From positions 1-64,000 of the forward strand of contig NZ_FNKE01000002.1 of assembly GCF_900101445.1 (NCBI RefSeq): DNA of 64,000 bases, given 5' to 3'. Below are positions 19,180 to 27,908 of the stretch, in pieces. Under the pieces are notes generated by a model. The model saw only the letters and a list, made by a program, of their open reading frames with translations, was not told the DNA's origin and did no database searches. The position numbers were made by a program, and so were the translations under genes. This DNA is from Streptococcus equinus (GTDB lineage Bacteria > Bacillota > Bacilli > Lactobacillales > Streptococcaceae). Positions within the stretch are counted from its first letter, which is position 1. The number at the start of each line of letters is the position of its first letter.

Positions 19180-20136
19180 ATGAATTTTGAAAAAATCGAA
19201 ACAGCTTATGGGCTGATTCTAGAAAATATACAGTTAATCGAAAATGAGTTGAAAACACACATTTACGATGCTCTTATTGAACAAAACTCTTTTTATCTTG
19301 GTGCTGAAGGTGCCAATGAGACAGTAGCTGCTAATAATGAAAAACTACGCCAACTTGATTTAACTAAAGAAGAATGGCGTCGTGCTTTTCAGTTTATCTT
19401 TATTAAAGCTGCTCAAACAGAAGCACTTCAGGCAAACCACCAATTTACACCTGATGCTATTGGCTTTATCTTAATGTTCCTTATTGAGAATTTGACAGCC
19501 TCAAAAGAACTTGATGTTTTAGAAATTGGTAGCGGAACAGGTAACCTTGCACAAACCTTGCTTAATAATTCATCTAAAGACTTGAATTACCTTGGAATTG
19601 AAGTTGATGATTTGTTGATTGATTTGTCAGCAAGTATTGCCGAAGTGATGGATTCTAAAGCTCAGTTCATTCAAGAAGATGCTGTGCGCCCACAGATTCT
19701 TAAGGAAAGTGACGTCATCATCAGTGACCTTCCAGTCGGCTTCTATCCAAATGATGAGATTGCAAAACGCTACAAAGTAGCAAGTAGTGAAGAACACACT
19801 TATGCGCATCATTTGTTGATGGAACAATCTCTCAAATATCTCAAAAAAGATGGTATTGCTGTCTTTTTAGCACCGGTTAGTCTTTTGACAAGTAAACAAA
19901 GTGATTTGTTAAAGGCATGGTTGAAGGATTACGCTGATGTTATTGCGGTGATTACTTTACCAGAATCTATTTTCGGCAATGCGGCCAATGCTAAGTCAAT
20001 TTTTGTCTTGAAGAAACAGGCTGAACATACTCCAGAAACATTTGTTTACCCGCTTGCTGACTTGCAAAGTCGCGAAGCTTTAACAGATTTTATTGAGAAA
20101 TTTAAAAAATGGAATGTTGAAAATATGATTTTTTAA
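19180..20136 (+). CDS. Class I SAM-dependent methyltransferase, YtxK-like
   Basis: Protein of 318 aa with the SAM-binding motif LEIGSGTGNLA and a catalytic-loop variant SDLPVGFYP in the place of NPPY/F, related to N6-adenine methyltransferases. It matches the YtxK-like protein found after comY and before ackA in streptococci. The target is unknown. The ATG at 19180 follows GGAGGGG; the upstream in-frame start at 19168 is unlikely. No target-recognition domain or restriction partner is nearby, so a restriction role is not supported. Confidence 0.8.
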   Translation: MNFEKIETAYGLILENIQLIENELKTHIYDALIEQNSFYLGAEGANETVAANNEKLRQLDLTKEEWRRAFQFIFIKAAQTEALQANHQFTPDAIGFILMFLIENLTASKELDVLEIGSGTGNLAQTLLNNSSKDLNYLGIEVDDLLIDLSASIAEVMDSKAQFIQEDAVRPQILKESDVIISDLPVGFYPNDEIAKRYKVASSEEHTYAHHLLMEQSLKYLKKDGIAVFLAPVSLLTSKQSDLLKAWLKDYADVIAVITLPESIFGNAANAKSIFVLKKQAEHTPETFVYPLADLQSREALTDFIEKFKKWNVENMIF

Positions 20137-20165
20137 AATAGTTGTGCTAAAATAGAGATATATTA

Positions 20166-20179
20166 TGAAAGCGCTTTAG
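20166..20179 (+). promoter_or_regulatory. Candidate cre site before ackA
   Basis: TGAAAGCGCTTTAG fits the CcpA site at 12 of 14 positions and has the palindromic core AAAGCGCTTT. It lies between a weak extended -10 (TGCTAAAAT, 20145-20153) and the ackA RBS. CcpA control of ackA is known in other Firmicutes. The direction of control cannot be read from the position. Confidence 0.55.
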
Positions 20180-20189
20180 AGGTAAATTT

Positions 20190-21389
20190 ATGGCGAAAAC
20201 TATTTCTATTAATGCAGGAAGTTCAAGTCTCAAATGGCAGCTGTATAAGATGCCTGAGGAAGAAGTTATTGCAAAAGGTTTAATCGAACGTATCGGCCTT
20301 GCAAACAGTGTTTCTACAGTAAAATTTAATGGTCAGAAGTATTCGGAAACGAAAGATATTCCAGACCATACAGCTGCTGTAAAAATCCTTCTTGATGACT
20401 TGATTTCGATGGACATTATTGCTAGTTATGATGAAATAACTGGTGTTGGTCACCGCGTGGTGGCTGGGGGTGATTATTTCAAAGAATCGGCCCTGGTAAC
20501 AGATAAGGTGATTCAACAGGTTGAAGAATTGTCAATGCTAGCACCGCTTCATAATCCTGGAGCAGCTCTTGGGATTAAAGCGTTCAAGGAAATATTGCCT
20601 GATATTACGAGCGTTGTTGTTTTTGATACTGCCTTCCATATGACAATGCCTGAAGTAGCTTACCGTTATCCTATTGCTAATCGTTATTACACTGATTATA
20701 AGATTCGTAAATATGGAGCACACGGTACAAGTCATCAGTACGTTGCCCAAGAGGCAGCTAAGGTTTTAGGCAAACCTTTAGAAGACTTGAAATTGATTAC
20801 TTGTCATATTGGTAATGGAGTCTCTATTACAGCCATTAAAGGTGGTAAATCTGTTGATACTTCAATGGGATTAACTCCACTTGGTGGTACAATGATGGGA
20901 ACACGTTCAGGAAGTATTGATCCAGGTGTCATTACTTATCTTCTAGAATGTGAGCCAGCGATGGCTGATCCTAAAAAAATTCGTACCATCTTGAATCGTG
21001 ATTCAGGTTTACTCGGTATTTCGGAAAAATCAAGTGACATGCGTGATATTCTAGCAGGAAAAGCAGAAGGTGATGAAAAATGCCAACTTGCTTATGATAT
21101 GTATGTTGATCGCTTGAGAAAATATATTGGACAATACTTCGCCGTTTTAAACGGTGCGGATGCTATTGTCTTCACCGCTGGTATCGGTGAAAATTCTAGT
21201 GATGTTCGTGCGGATGTCATTTCTGGAATGACTTGGTTTGGTGTCGATGTTGACCCAGCTAAGAATGTTTCAGGTGCTTATGGTGTGATTTCAACAGATC
21301 AAGCTCGCGTAAAAGCAGTTGTTATTCCAACGGATGAAGAACTTGTGATTGCGCGTGACGTTGAACGTTTCAAACACCCTACTAATTAG
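20190..21389 (+). CDS. ackA: Acetate kinase
   Basis: Acetate kinase of 399 aa, the standard length, with the N-terminal signature [13 protein letters not shown], the motif [22 protein letters not shown] and FTAGIGENS. It makes ATP from acetyl phosphate. It would use acetyl phosphate from pyruvate or from the phosphoketolase encoded at the end of the window. It is monocistronic, with a terminator right after it and a possible cre before it. Confidence 0.97.
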   Translation: MAKTISINAGSSSLKWQLYKMPEEEVIAKGLIERIGLANSVSTVKFNGQKYSETKDIPDHTAAVKILLDDLISMDIIASYDEITGVGHRVVAGGDYFKESALVTDKVIQQVEELSMLAPLHNPGAALGIKAFKEILPDITSVVVFDTAFHMTMPEVAYRYPIANRYYTDYKIRKYGAHGTSHQYVAQEAAKVLGKPLEDLKLITCHIGNGVSITAIKGGKSVDTSMGLTPLGGTMMGTRSGSIDPGVITYLLECEPAMADPKKIRTILNRDSGLLGISEKSSDMRDILAGKAEGDEKCQLAYDMYVDRLRKYIGQYFAVLNGADAIVFTAGIGENSSDVRADVISGMTWFGVDVDPAKNVSGAYGVISTDQARVKAVVIPTDEELVIARDVERFKHPTN

Positions 21390-21415
21390 TTATCAAAATA
21401 TTATGATAAGACCAG

Positions 21416-21443
21416 AAAAGCTGACCTACGGGTCAGCTTTTTT
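21416..21443 (+). terminator. ackA terminator
   Basis: The arms AAAAGCTGACC and GGGTCAGCTTTTTT form a strong intrinsic terminator. Confidence 0.9.
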
Positions 21444-21472
21444 GATGCTTTTATAAAAAATGTAAAATAAAC

Positions 21473-21523
21473 TTGACATAAAATGTAAAGCGTACTATAC
21501 TTTTGATGTAAAGTTAACTTTAC
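21473..21523 (+). promoter_or_regulatory. Promoter and palindromic operator of the XRE operon
   Basis: TTGACA (21473-21478), a 17-base spacer and TATACT (21496-21501) are near consensus. A perfect 16-bp palindrome GTAAAGTTAACTTTAC lies at 21508-21523, directly over the predicted transcription start. The half-site ATGTAAAG also occurs between the -35 and -10 and again at the left arm of the palindrome. This layout fits negative autoregulation by the XRE protein. Confidence 0.75.
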
Positions 21524-21548
21524 TAATGAGAACTCATTGGAGGGATAA

Positions 21549-21746
21549 ATGGAAACAAGAATTCAAGAACTCCGAAAAGCAAATAAAGTTAGCCAAGCTG
21601 AGCTTGCTGAGGCACTGGGAGTTACAAGACAAACCATTATTTCCTTAGAAAAAGGACGCTATAATGCTTCTTTAGAATTAGCGCATAAAATTGCCAAATA
21701 TTTTGGTATGACAATTGAGGAAATCTTTATTTTTGATGAAGCGTAA
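21549..21746 (+). CDS. Small XRE-family (Cro/CI-type) regulator
   Basis: Almost the whole 65-residue protein is one helix-turn-helix domain (SQAELAEALGVTRQTIISLEKGRYNASLELAHKIA), of the type often paired with membrane proteins in Firmicutes. It likely represses its own operon through the palindrome upstream. The ATG follows GGAGG. It is the first gene of a four-gene operon with two small membrane proteins and a CPBP protease-like protein. Confidence 0.88.
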   Translation: METRIQELRKANKVSQAELAEALGVTRQTIISLEKGRYNASLELAHKIAKYFGMTIEEIFIFDEA

Positions 21747-21761
21747 AGAGGAGATGTAGAA

Positions 21762-21962
21762 GTGGAAAAGATTAGAACCATATTTGATGGGCAACAAAGT
21801 AGAAAAGAAACTGGAATGTTCTTGTTGTTTTTAGGAGAAAGTTTATTTGTTTTTAGCTACTTTATGAAGATGAGTAATTTTCTTCATGGGATGGGGCTTG
21901 GTATGAGTATGCTATTAAATTTACTTGCAGTGATTTTTCTATCAGCAAAGGGAGAGGAGTAA
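21762..21962 (+). CDS. Small two-helix membrane protein
   Basis: Predicted membrane protein of 66 aa with two hydrophobic helices (MFLLFLGESLFVFSYF and MSMLLNLLAVIFLS). The start is GTG behind AGAGGAGATG. I do not recognise a family. Its position between the XRE regulator and another membrane protein, 15 bases downstream and one base upstream respectively, places it firmly in the operon. Confidence 0.7.
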   Translation: MEKIRTIFDGQQSRKETGMFLLFLGESLFVFSYFMKMSNFLHGMGLGMSMLLNLLAVIFLSAKGEE

Positions 21963-22418
21963 ATGATGTTATTAAAAGCTGTTGCTAGCTGGAATCGTAA
22001 GAAGAGTTTGGAAGAGTATCGCCGATATTTACTAAGACTTTCCTACTTTATCTTAGCTTTGGCTGGTCTTAGTTTGGTGTTAGCTAGTTTGATAAGAGAC
22101 AATGATTTTGCGTCAGGATTACTGCTTGGTGGTGGTAGCGCTGGTCTTGTTTTTGCTATTTACTATTGGCTGCTTTCTCGTCAGCCAAAACGCTTGAAGG
22201 CTGCTTACATTGCTCTTTATGATGAACGTAATCAGTATATTTTGCGAGTGACTGCTGTATCAACTTTGATTTTTATGTTTCTTGTAAATGTGACGTTGAT
22301 TGCTTTGTATGCTTTCCTAGGCATTGCCTTTTCTTATGTTATTTTACTGATGATTTGGTTGTATTGTTTGCTTCTAGGATTTTTAGGCTTACGAATTATT
22401 TTTTCAAAGATTTTATAA
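21963..22418 (+). CDS. Four-helix membrane protein of unknown function
   Basis: Protein of 151 aa with a basic N-terminal stretch and about four hydrophobic segments arranged in two pairs. A cytoplasmic-looking loop lies between them (RQPKRLKAAYIALYDERNQYI). It starts immediately after the preceding stop, with GGGAGAGG as RBS. Membrane proteins of this kind often accompany small XRE regulators. No specific function can be given. Confidence 0.7.
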   Translation: MMLLKAVASWNRKKSLEEYRRYLLRLSYFILALAGLSLVLASLIRDNDFASGLLLGGGSAGLVFAIYYWLLSRQPKRLKAAYIALYDERNQYILRVTAVSTLIFMFLVNVTLIALYAFLGIAFSYVILLMIWLYCLLLGFLGLRIIFSKIL

Positions 22419-22434
22419 TGGGGGGGAGATTCTT

Positions 22435-23070
22435 ATGAAAAAATTGGTATCATTTTTTAAATATTTGGGGTTAGCGGTAGGTGTGATTTTCTTGGAACAA
22501 TTGCCTATTGCTTTTCTAAGAAAAAATCAGCCTTTTTGGCAAACTTTTATGTTGATCCTAGCTTTTTTAGTGGTGACTTTAGTAACGGTTTTGATTGCTA
22601 AGCGTTTAGGCTTTTTAAATCATGCTAGTCAGTTGTTGACAGGAGATGCTTGGAAGAGTATTTTTATGGGATTTTTGGTCATGGTTCCTGTGAGAATGCT
22701 TGGAGGCATTACTTTAGTTTTGGAGCATGGTACAAAGGCAAACACGCTGAATCAATCAGTTATCGAAAATCTTGGTATGTCACCTGCTTTACTTTTTGTG
22801 ATGACAGTGGTGGCAGCTCCGATTGTTGAAGAATTTGTTTTTCGTGGATTGATTGTCAAACAAGCCTTCCAATTTTCGAAACTTGGTGTTTTTGTTAGCA
22901 GTTTTCTTTTTGGAGCACTTCATATGCCGACAGATTTGGGAAGTTGGATTCTTTATGGTGGTATGGGATTAGTGTTAGCGATGGTTTATCGAAAAACACA
23001 AAAACTAGAGTTTTCTATTGCTGTTCATGCTCTGAATAATTTTCTAGGCGTTCTTAGCATGATTTTATAA
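22435..23070 (+). CDS. CPBP family intramembrane metalloprotease (Abi-like)
   Basis: Membrane protein of 211 aa with the three CPBP motifs: EEFVFRG (EExxxR, about residues 126-132), FGALHM (FxxxH) and HALNNF (HxxxN). The family includes type II CAAX prenyl endopeptidases and bacteriocin self-immunity proteins. All catalytic residues seem present. It is the last gene of the XRE operon. No bacteriocin structural gene is evident nearby, so immunity is only one possibility. Confidence 0.85.
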   Translation: MKKLVSFFKYLGLAVGVIFLEQLPIAFLRKNQPFWQTFMLILAFLVVTLVTVLIAKRLGFLNHASQLLTGDAWKSIFMGFLVMVPVRMLGGITLVLEHGTKANTLNQSVIENLGMSPALLFVMTVVAAPIVEEFVFRGLIVKQAFQFSKLGVFVSSFLFGALHMPTDLGSWILYGGMGLVLAMVYRKTQKLEFSIAVHALNNFLGVLSMIL

Positions 23071-23099
23071 AAAAAGCGACTGAATTCAGTCGCTTTTTT
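23070..23099. terminator. Bidirectional terminator between CPBP operon and proC
   Basis: AAAAAAGCGACTGA and TCAGTCGCTTTTTT give a perfect hairpin with A and T runs on both sides, serving the convergent CPBP operon and proC. Confidence 0.9.
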
Positions 23100-23105
23100 G
23101 GTGTA

Positions 23106-23876
23106 TTACAAGGCTTTTGCTTTTGCGATTGTCGCATCAATACTTGAAACGACGCTTGCAGTTAAGCCAGTTTTTTCAAGGTCGAGAAGACCAGCGATAG
23201 TTGTTCCACCAGGACTTGAAATTTTATCAATCAAATCGTGTGGACTGTCAGAGCCTTGGAGAAGATTTTCAGCACTAGCAAGGACTGTTTGTGTCACGAT
23301 GTCTAGTGATTTTTCTTTTGGGATACCGTATTTAACGCCAGCTTTGGCGAGTGCCTCGATAAAGAGGTAAATGTAAGCTGGGCTTGATCCAGCAAGAGCT
23401 GTAAAGGTATCAAAATCTTTTTCAGGGATGTCAAAAGTTGATCCAAAACTGTCAGTGATTTCTTTGGCAGTTGCTAGAAGTTCAGCAGAGACTTTGTCAT
23501 TTGTACAAATAGCAGTCGTACTTTTCAAGATTTGTGCATTAAGGTTTGGCATAATGCGGATTAAGGGAAGGTTTGGATCTGTCAATTTGCCAAGGCGTTC
23601 AAGGGTGACACCAGCTGCCATTGAAAGAATGGGTTGGTGAAAGTGAAGTCCAGCAAGGACAGGTTCAAACATTTGAGGCTTGATGCCAAGGACAACCAAA
23701 TCAGATTGGTCGATAAGTTCTTGATGTGAAAGAGCTGCTTCAACTTCAAGTTGCTCTGCAATTTCGCGTGAGCGAGGAAGTGAAGAACCTGAAATGATGA
23801 TATCGTGTGATGTTGCATTAAGTCCATTGATAATGGCAGTTGCCATTTTTCCGACTCCGATAAATCCGATTTTCAT
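23106..23876 (-). CDS. proC: Pyrroline-5-carboxylate reductase
   Basis: Final enzyme of proline synthesis, 256 aa, with the NAD(P)-binding start MKIGFIGVGKMATAI and the C-terminal signature SPGGTTIAGL. I start at MKIG because homologues do; the upstream in-frame TTG would add eight unrelated residues. No strong RBS precedes this ATG. It lies 61 bases after pepA on the same strand. Confidence 0.95.
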   Translation of the reverse strand: MKIGFIGVGKMATAIINGLNATSHDIIISGSSLPRSREIAEQLEVEAALSHQELIDQSDLVVLGIKPQMFEPVLAGLHFHQPILSMAAGVTLERLGKLTDPNLPLIRIMPNLNAQILKSTTAICTNDKVSAELLATAKEITDSFGSTFDIPEKDFDTFTALAGSSPAYIYLFIEALAKAGVKYGIPKEKSLDIVTQTVLASAENLLQGSDSPHDLIDKISSPGGTTIAGLLDLEKTGLTASVVSSIDATIAKAKAL

Positions 23877-23937
23877 AGTAAGACAAAGGGGAAAGTACAA
23901 GAGAAATGTTTAATGACCTGAGTCCCCTAGCTCCTTT

Positions 23938-25005
23938 CTAGTATTTTTTGATGAGGTCAACAGTTGAGCGGTCTAGCTTTTTAACGATAGCTTGAATGAA
24001 AGCTTGGGCTTGCAAGAAGTCATCCATAGCATAAAGGCTTTGATGTGAGTGAATGTAACGTGCACAAACACCGATAGTTGTTGATGGAATACCACCATTT
24101 TTAAGGTGAGCAGCACCAGCGTCTGTACCACCTTTGGCTGCATAGTATTGGTATTTGATACCAGCTTCTTCTGCAGTTGTGAGCAAGAAGTCACGCATAT
24201 CTTTCAACATCACGTGTCCTGGATCGTAGAAACGGAAAAGTGTTCCGTCGCCAATTTTACCTTGGTTGCCATAAATGTCACCAGCTGGTGAGCAGTCAAC
24301 AGCAAAGAAAAGTTCTGGTTGGAATTTTGTAGCAGAAACATGCGCTCCGCGAAGACCAACTTCTTCTTGAACGTTAGCACCAGCGATAAGGGTGTTATCA
24401 AGTTTTTGACCTTTAAGGCTTTCAAGCAATTCTGTCACCATAAGCACACCAAAGCGATTGTCCCAAGCTTTTGAGATAACATTCTTTTGGTTGGCTGTAA
24501 GAATAGTTTCAGATTTTGGAACGATAATATCGCCAGGAAGGACACCGAATGCTTCGGCTTCAGCTTTGTCTGTAAATCCTGCATCAAAAATGATGTCATC
24601 GATTTTTGGAAGAGAATCAGAGCCATTTGCTCCACGAAGGAAATGTGGTGGGACTGAGCCAGAAACAACAGGAATGGCAGAACCATCACGTGTGTAAAGA
24701 GTGAAGCGTTGTGAGCTTAGAACTAGTGGATTCCAGCCACCGATGCCAACAGCACGCAACGTCCCGTCAGCTTTGATATCGCTGACCATGAAACCAACTT
24801 CGTCCATGTGAGCAGCAACCATGATGCGTGGGGCGTTTTCAGCGTCAGAGTGTTTGATACCGAAAATACCACCAAGTCCATCAGTTTGCACATCATCAAC
24901 AAGTGGTGTGATTTTTGAGCGAAGATAGTCACGAACGCTGTGTTCGTATCCAGCGATACTGTCAAGTTCAGTGACTTCTTTTATTTTTGAAAATAAATCT
25001 GACAT
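23938..25005 (-). CDS. pepA: Glutamyl aminopeptidase PepA (M42 family)
   Basis: Dinuclear-metal aminopeptidase of 355 aa, the lactic acid bacterial PepA type that removes N-terminal Glu/Asp. Conserved metal and catalytic residues lie in AAHMDEVGFM, ANVQEEVGLRGA, FAVDCSPAGD and the C-terminal YIHSHQSL. It acts in the cytoplasm on imported peptides. It has its own RBS and upstream region and probably leads a short pepA-proC transcript. Confidence 0.93.
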   Translation of the reverse strand: MSDLFSKIKEVTELDSIAGYEHSVRDYLRSKITPLVDDVQTDGLGGIFGIKHSDAENAPRIMVAAHMDEVGFMVSDIKADGTLRAVGIGGWNPLVLSSQRFTLYTRDGSAIPVVSGSVPPHFLRGANGSDSLPKIDDIIFDAGFTDKAEAEAFGVLPGDIIVPKSETILTANQKNVISKAWDNRFGVLMVTELLESLKGQKLDNTLIAGANVQEEVGLRGAHVSATKFQPELFFAVDCSPAGDIYGNQGKIGDGTLFRFYDPGHVMLKDMRDFLLTTAEEAGIKYQYYAAKGGTDAGAAHLKNGGIPSTTIGVCARYIHSHQSLYAMDDFLQAQAFIQAIVKKLDRSTVDLIKKY

Positions 25006-25122
25006 AAAAACCTCGATTCTATGGTTTCTATTTTACCACGTTTTCTGACAATTTTTAGATTGAAATAACATTAAATATTTGGACCTTGGTATTATGTGCT
25101 GAAATATGCTAAAATAAAGCGT

Positions 25123-25416
25123 ATGAGAAACAAAAAGAGAAGCTTACTGCCAAGTCTTGGTTTAGTGGGAGTCGGCGGTGTCATCGCTTTGGGAGCAATC
25201 TTAAAGAAGAAACGCGAAGAAAAGCGACAAGAACAGATTAAAAATGCCATTCGTGATTATTTTAGTCAATTTGGCAGCATTTCAGTGCTTTATTTGAATG
25301 CTTATGAATCTGATGAGGAAAAGACGACTGGAGGTCTCGTTTTAGAAGACGGCCGCGCTTTCCAATTTATTTACCAAAATGGTGAGATTAGCTACGAGGA
25401 GGAGAAAAATGATTAG
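25123..25416 (+). CDS. DUF4651-type small membrane-anchored protein
   Basis: Protein of 97 aa with a basic start, one hydrophobic helix (SLGLVGVGGVIALGAIL), a charged coil and a compact acidic C-terminal domain. It matches the streptococcal family found upstream of the thioredoxin/ytpR pair. Function is unknown. TATGCTAAAAT, an extended -10, ends at 25115, so transcription would start about at the ATG itself. It overlaps the thioredoxin gene by eight bases. Confidence 0.75.
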   Translation: MRNKKRSLLPSLGLVGVGGVIALGAILKKKREEKRQEQIKNAIRDYFSQFGSISVLYLNAYESDEEKTTGGLVLEDGRAFQFIYQNGEISYEEEKND

Positions 25417-25726
25417 TCCAAAATCCTATGAAGAAATGGCTACCTACCTAGAAAATGATGGCAAAGTAGTTTTCTTTTTTACGGCAAATTGGTGCCCAGA
25501 CTGCCAATTTATTTACCCAGTAATGCCAGAAATTGAAGCGGAAAACCCAGAATTTACTTTCGTTCGTGTTGACCGTGATGATTTCATGGAAGTCGCTCAA
25601 CGTTGGAATATCTTTGGCATTCCAAGTTTTGTGGTAACAGAAAACGGGAAAGAAATTGGCCGTTTAGTTAATAAATTACGCAAAACCAAAGCAGAAATTA
25701 ACAGCTTCTTAGCTGGATTGAAATAG
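25409..25726 (+). CDS. Thioredoxin-family protein with WCPDC active site
   Basis: Protein of 105 aa with a thioredoxin fold. The active-site motif is WCPDC and the cis-proline region is IPSFVV. The more common thioredoxin motif is WCGPC, so this is a YtpP-like variant and probably not the main thioredoxin. It follows GAGGAG, overlaps the preceding gene and is nine bases before ytpR. Substrates are unknown. Confidence 0.85.
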   Translation: MISPKSYEEMATYLENDGKVVFFFTANWCPDCQFIYPVMPEIEAENPEFTFVRVDRDDFMEVAQRWNIFGIPSFVVTENGKEIGRLVNKLRKTKAEINSFLAGLK

Positions 25727-25734
25727 GAGAGAAA

Positions 25735-26361
25735 ATGATTTTTACGTACAACAAAGAACACGTCGGTGATGTCCTTATGGTGATTGTCAAAGATAGCAAA
25801 GGTGCTAAACTTGACTACGAACGTAAAGGTAACGTATCACGTGTTTTCCTTGAAAAAAATGGTGAAACAGTCGCTTGGAATATTTTTGAAGTATCAAGCC
25901 TAATTGCAATTGACGGTGTTGGACAAGTGACTTTGTCTGATGAAGATGTTGCTAAACTTAATGCTGAATTGACAAAAGAAGGCTTTAGCGAACAATTGGA
26001 AAATGACCCTTCACCAAAATTTGTTGTTGGTCAAATCAAAGAAATGGTTGCTCACCCAGATAGTGACCACTTGAACATTTGCCAAGTGCAAATCTCAGAT
26101 GACAAAACTGTTCAAATCGTTGCAGGTGCTCCAAACGCTGCGGTTGGTCTTAAAACAATCGTCGCTCTTCCAGGAGCTATGATGCCAAACGGAAGCCTTA
26201 TCTTCCCAGGTGCCCTTCGTGGTGAAAAGAGCTTTGGTATGATGTGCTCACCTCGTGAATTAGCCCTTCCAAATGCGCCACAAAAACGTGGTATCATTGA
26301 ACTTGATGACACAGCTGTTGTCGGCGAAGCCTTTAACCCAGAAAAACACTGGAAAGGGTAA
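25735..26361 (+). CDS. ytpR: YtpR family tRNA-binding protein
   Basis: Protein of 208 aa. After an N-terminal DUF4479-type region, the C-terminal half (about 95-205) is an EMAP/tRNA-binding OB fold resembling the N-terminus of the PheRS beta chain, with HPDSDHLNICQV, IVAGAPNA and SFGMMCSPREL. The role in the cell is unclear, probably tRNA or aminoacylation related. It ends the three-gene operon with a terminator just downstream. Confidence 0.9.
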   Translation: MIFTYNKEHVGDVLMVIVKDSKGAKLDYERKGNVSRVFLEKNGETVAWNIFEVSSLIAIDGVGQVTLSDEDVAKLNAELTKEGFSEQLENDPSPKFVVGQIKEMVAHPDSDHLNICQVQISDDKTVQIVAGAPNAAVGLKTIVALPGAMMPNGSLIFPGALRGEKSFGMMCSPRELALPNAPQKRGIIELDDTAVVGEAFNPEKHWKG

Positions 26362-26365
26362 GAGA

Positions 26366-26394
26366 GAAAATCCTAGGAAACTAGGATTTTTTTG
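26366..26394 (+). terminator. ytpR terminator
   Basis: AAAATCCTAG and CTAGGATTTTTTT flank a GAAA loop. Confidence 0.9.
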
Positions 26395-26421
26395 TATATT
26401 AGATTCTTATTTCTTTATTTT

Positions 26422-26429
26422 TTCGAATA
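26422..26429 (+). promoter_or_regulatory. cin-box of ssbB
   Basis: TTCGAATA, one base from the ComX consensus TACGAATA, sits 20 bases before the ssbB ATG behind a T-rich stretch. The distance to the start codon is the same as at comYA. Confidence 0.75.
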
Positions 26430-26449
26430 ATAAGATAAGGAGGTAATTG

Positions 26450-26845
26450 ATGTACAATAAAGTTATTATGATTGGGCGTTTGACAGCGCAGCCTGAATTG
26501 GTGACAACGCCAACTGAAAAATCTGTTACACGTGTAACACTAGCAGTTAACCGTCGTTTTAAATCACAAAATGGTGAGCGTGAGGCAGATTTTATTTCGC
26601 TTGTGGTTTGGGGACGTTTGGCAGAGACACTTGTTTCTTATGCTGGAAAAGGCAGTTTGATTTCTGTTGATGGTGAGCTTCGCACACGTAAATACGAAAA
26701 AGATGGTCACACCAATTATGTGACGGAAGTGCTCTGCCATTCCTTCCAACTGCTAGAAAGTCGCGCACAGCGTGCCATGCGAGAAAATAATGTGGCTAAT
26801 GATTTGGCTGACCTTGTGTTGGAAGAGGAAGAATTACCCTTTTAA
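26450..26845 (+). CDS. ssbB: Competence-type single-stranded DNA-binding protein SsbB
   Basis: OB-fold SSB of 131 aa, shorter than housekeeping SsbA, with the core YNKVIMIGRLTAQPEL and the replaced tail EEEELPF ending in the usual acidic-hydrophobic tip. In pneumococcus SsbB is a late competence protein that stores incoming DNA. A strong RBS (AAGGAGG) and a cin-box precede it. The in-frame TTG at 26447 is not needed. Confidence 0.9.
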   Translation: MYNKVIMIGRLTAQPELVTTPTEKSVTRVTLAVNRRFKSQNGEREADFISLVVWGRLAETLVSYAGKGSLISVDGELRTRKYEKDGHTNYVTEVLCHSFQLLESRAQRAMRENNVANDLADLVLEEEELPF

Positions 26846-26853
26846 TAGTGATG

Positions 26854-26882
26854 AAGTCCGTGTCTTTGCTCGGGCTTTTTTT
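26854..26882 (+). terminator. ssbB terminator
   Basis: AAGTCCG and CGGGCTT (one T-G pair) are followed by a T run. Confidence 0.75.
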
Positions 26883-27018
26883 GTCAGAATAATGAAAGGA
26901 ATGTCAGATTTTCTGGATATTATCGTCTTGTCAACTTTTTTTACTGAAATAATGAAAAAAACTCTTGGAAAGCCCTTTCAAAAATGCTATACTGGAGAAA
27001 ATGTGTGGAGAAAGAGCA

Positions 27019-27819
27019 ATGTTTAAAATTATTTTTAGTGATATTGATGGGACGCTCATCAATGACGCTTTAGAAGTTACTTCTAAAACGCGTCAAGCTT
27101 TGAGAGATGCTGTCAATTCAGGCGTTTTATTTGTGCCAGTATCGGCGCGCATGCCTGAAGCAATCAAGCCAATCATCAAAGATTTCTTGCCTGAAGTACC
27201 AATGATTTCCTACAATGGTGCTTTTATTCAGGATGAATGTGGTCAAGTGATTGATAGTTGTCCAATGAGCCCGCAGGCGGCGCAAGCTATTTGTCAGTAC
27301 TTGGAAAAAGAAGTGGCAGATGTGGCTTGGAATGTTTACAGCGGTGAAAAATGGTTGTCGCAAAACCGCTTGAACAAATGGATTTCTCGTGAGGAACGTG
27401 TTGTTGGTCTGGTCTCACAAGAAGCAGACTTAGAGGCAATCGGTCATTTACCAGAAGTTCATAAACTGCTTTTAATGGGTGAGCCTGAGCGCATGCAAGT
27501 TCTGGAAGAAAAGCTAAAAGAACTCTATCCAGGCTTATCAATCGCAAGATCTTTACCTTATTACATTGAAGTTATGGCAAGTGGCATCCAAAAAGGGCGT
27601 GCAGTCAGCCTATTAGCCAAACACTACGGTGTTGAGATGTCAGAGACCTTAGCTTTCGGTGATAATTTTAATGATTTGGATATGCTAGAAGCGGCTGGTG
27701 AAGCTTATGTTATGGCAAATGCTCCGCAAGAAGTTAAGGAGCGCATTGGTCATGTCACTGCCAACCACAATCATGACGGCATTGCTTTAATTCTAGAAAA
27801 ATTTAAACTTGCTAGATAA
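27019..27819 (+). CDS. HAD-superfamily Cof-type sugar phosphatase
   Basis: Cof/YidA-like HAD hydrolase of 266 aa. The nucleophile motif is FSDIDGTL with D8 and D10, the conserved Lys lies in the segment around KGRAVSLL, and the metal motif is FGDNFNDLDML. Such enzymes dephosphorylate small sugar phosphates or cofactors; the substrate is unknown. The promoter is TTGGAA-17-TATACT (26965-26993), with the start at ATG 27019 behind GGAGAAAG. A terminator follows. Confidence 0.85.
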   Translation: MFKIIFSDIDGTLINDALEVTSKTRQALRDAVNSGVLFVPVSARMPEAIKPIIKDFLPEVPMISYNGAFIQDECGQVIDSCPMSPQAAQAICQYLEKEVADVAWNVYSGEKWLSQNRLNKWISREERVVGLVSQEADLEAIGHLPEVHKLLLMGEPERMQVLEEKLKELYPGLSIARSLPYYIEVMASGIQKGRAVSLLAKHYGVEMSETLAFGDNFNDLDMLEAAGEAYVMANAPQEVKERIGHVTANHNHDGIALILEKFKLAR

Positions 27820-27849
27820 AATGGATTCCCCTTTTTTCACGACTTTTCG

Positions 27850-27879
27850 AAATTCTCGCACCTAGTGTGGGAATTTTTT
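27850..27879 (+). terminator. Terminator after the HAD gene
   Basis: AAATTCTCGCAC and GTGTGGGAATTT pair over 12 bp with two wobble pairs around a CTA loop, followed by T. Confidence 0.8.
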
Positions 27880-27908
27880 AAATGACTTTTGCCACTTAGG
27901 TTATTGAG

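Noticed and set aside
19180..20136. Restriction-modification methyltransferase
   Set aside because: No specificity domain or nuclease gene nearby; it matches the conserved comY-ackA methyltransferase instead.
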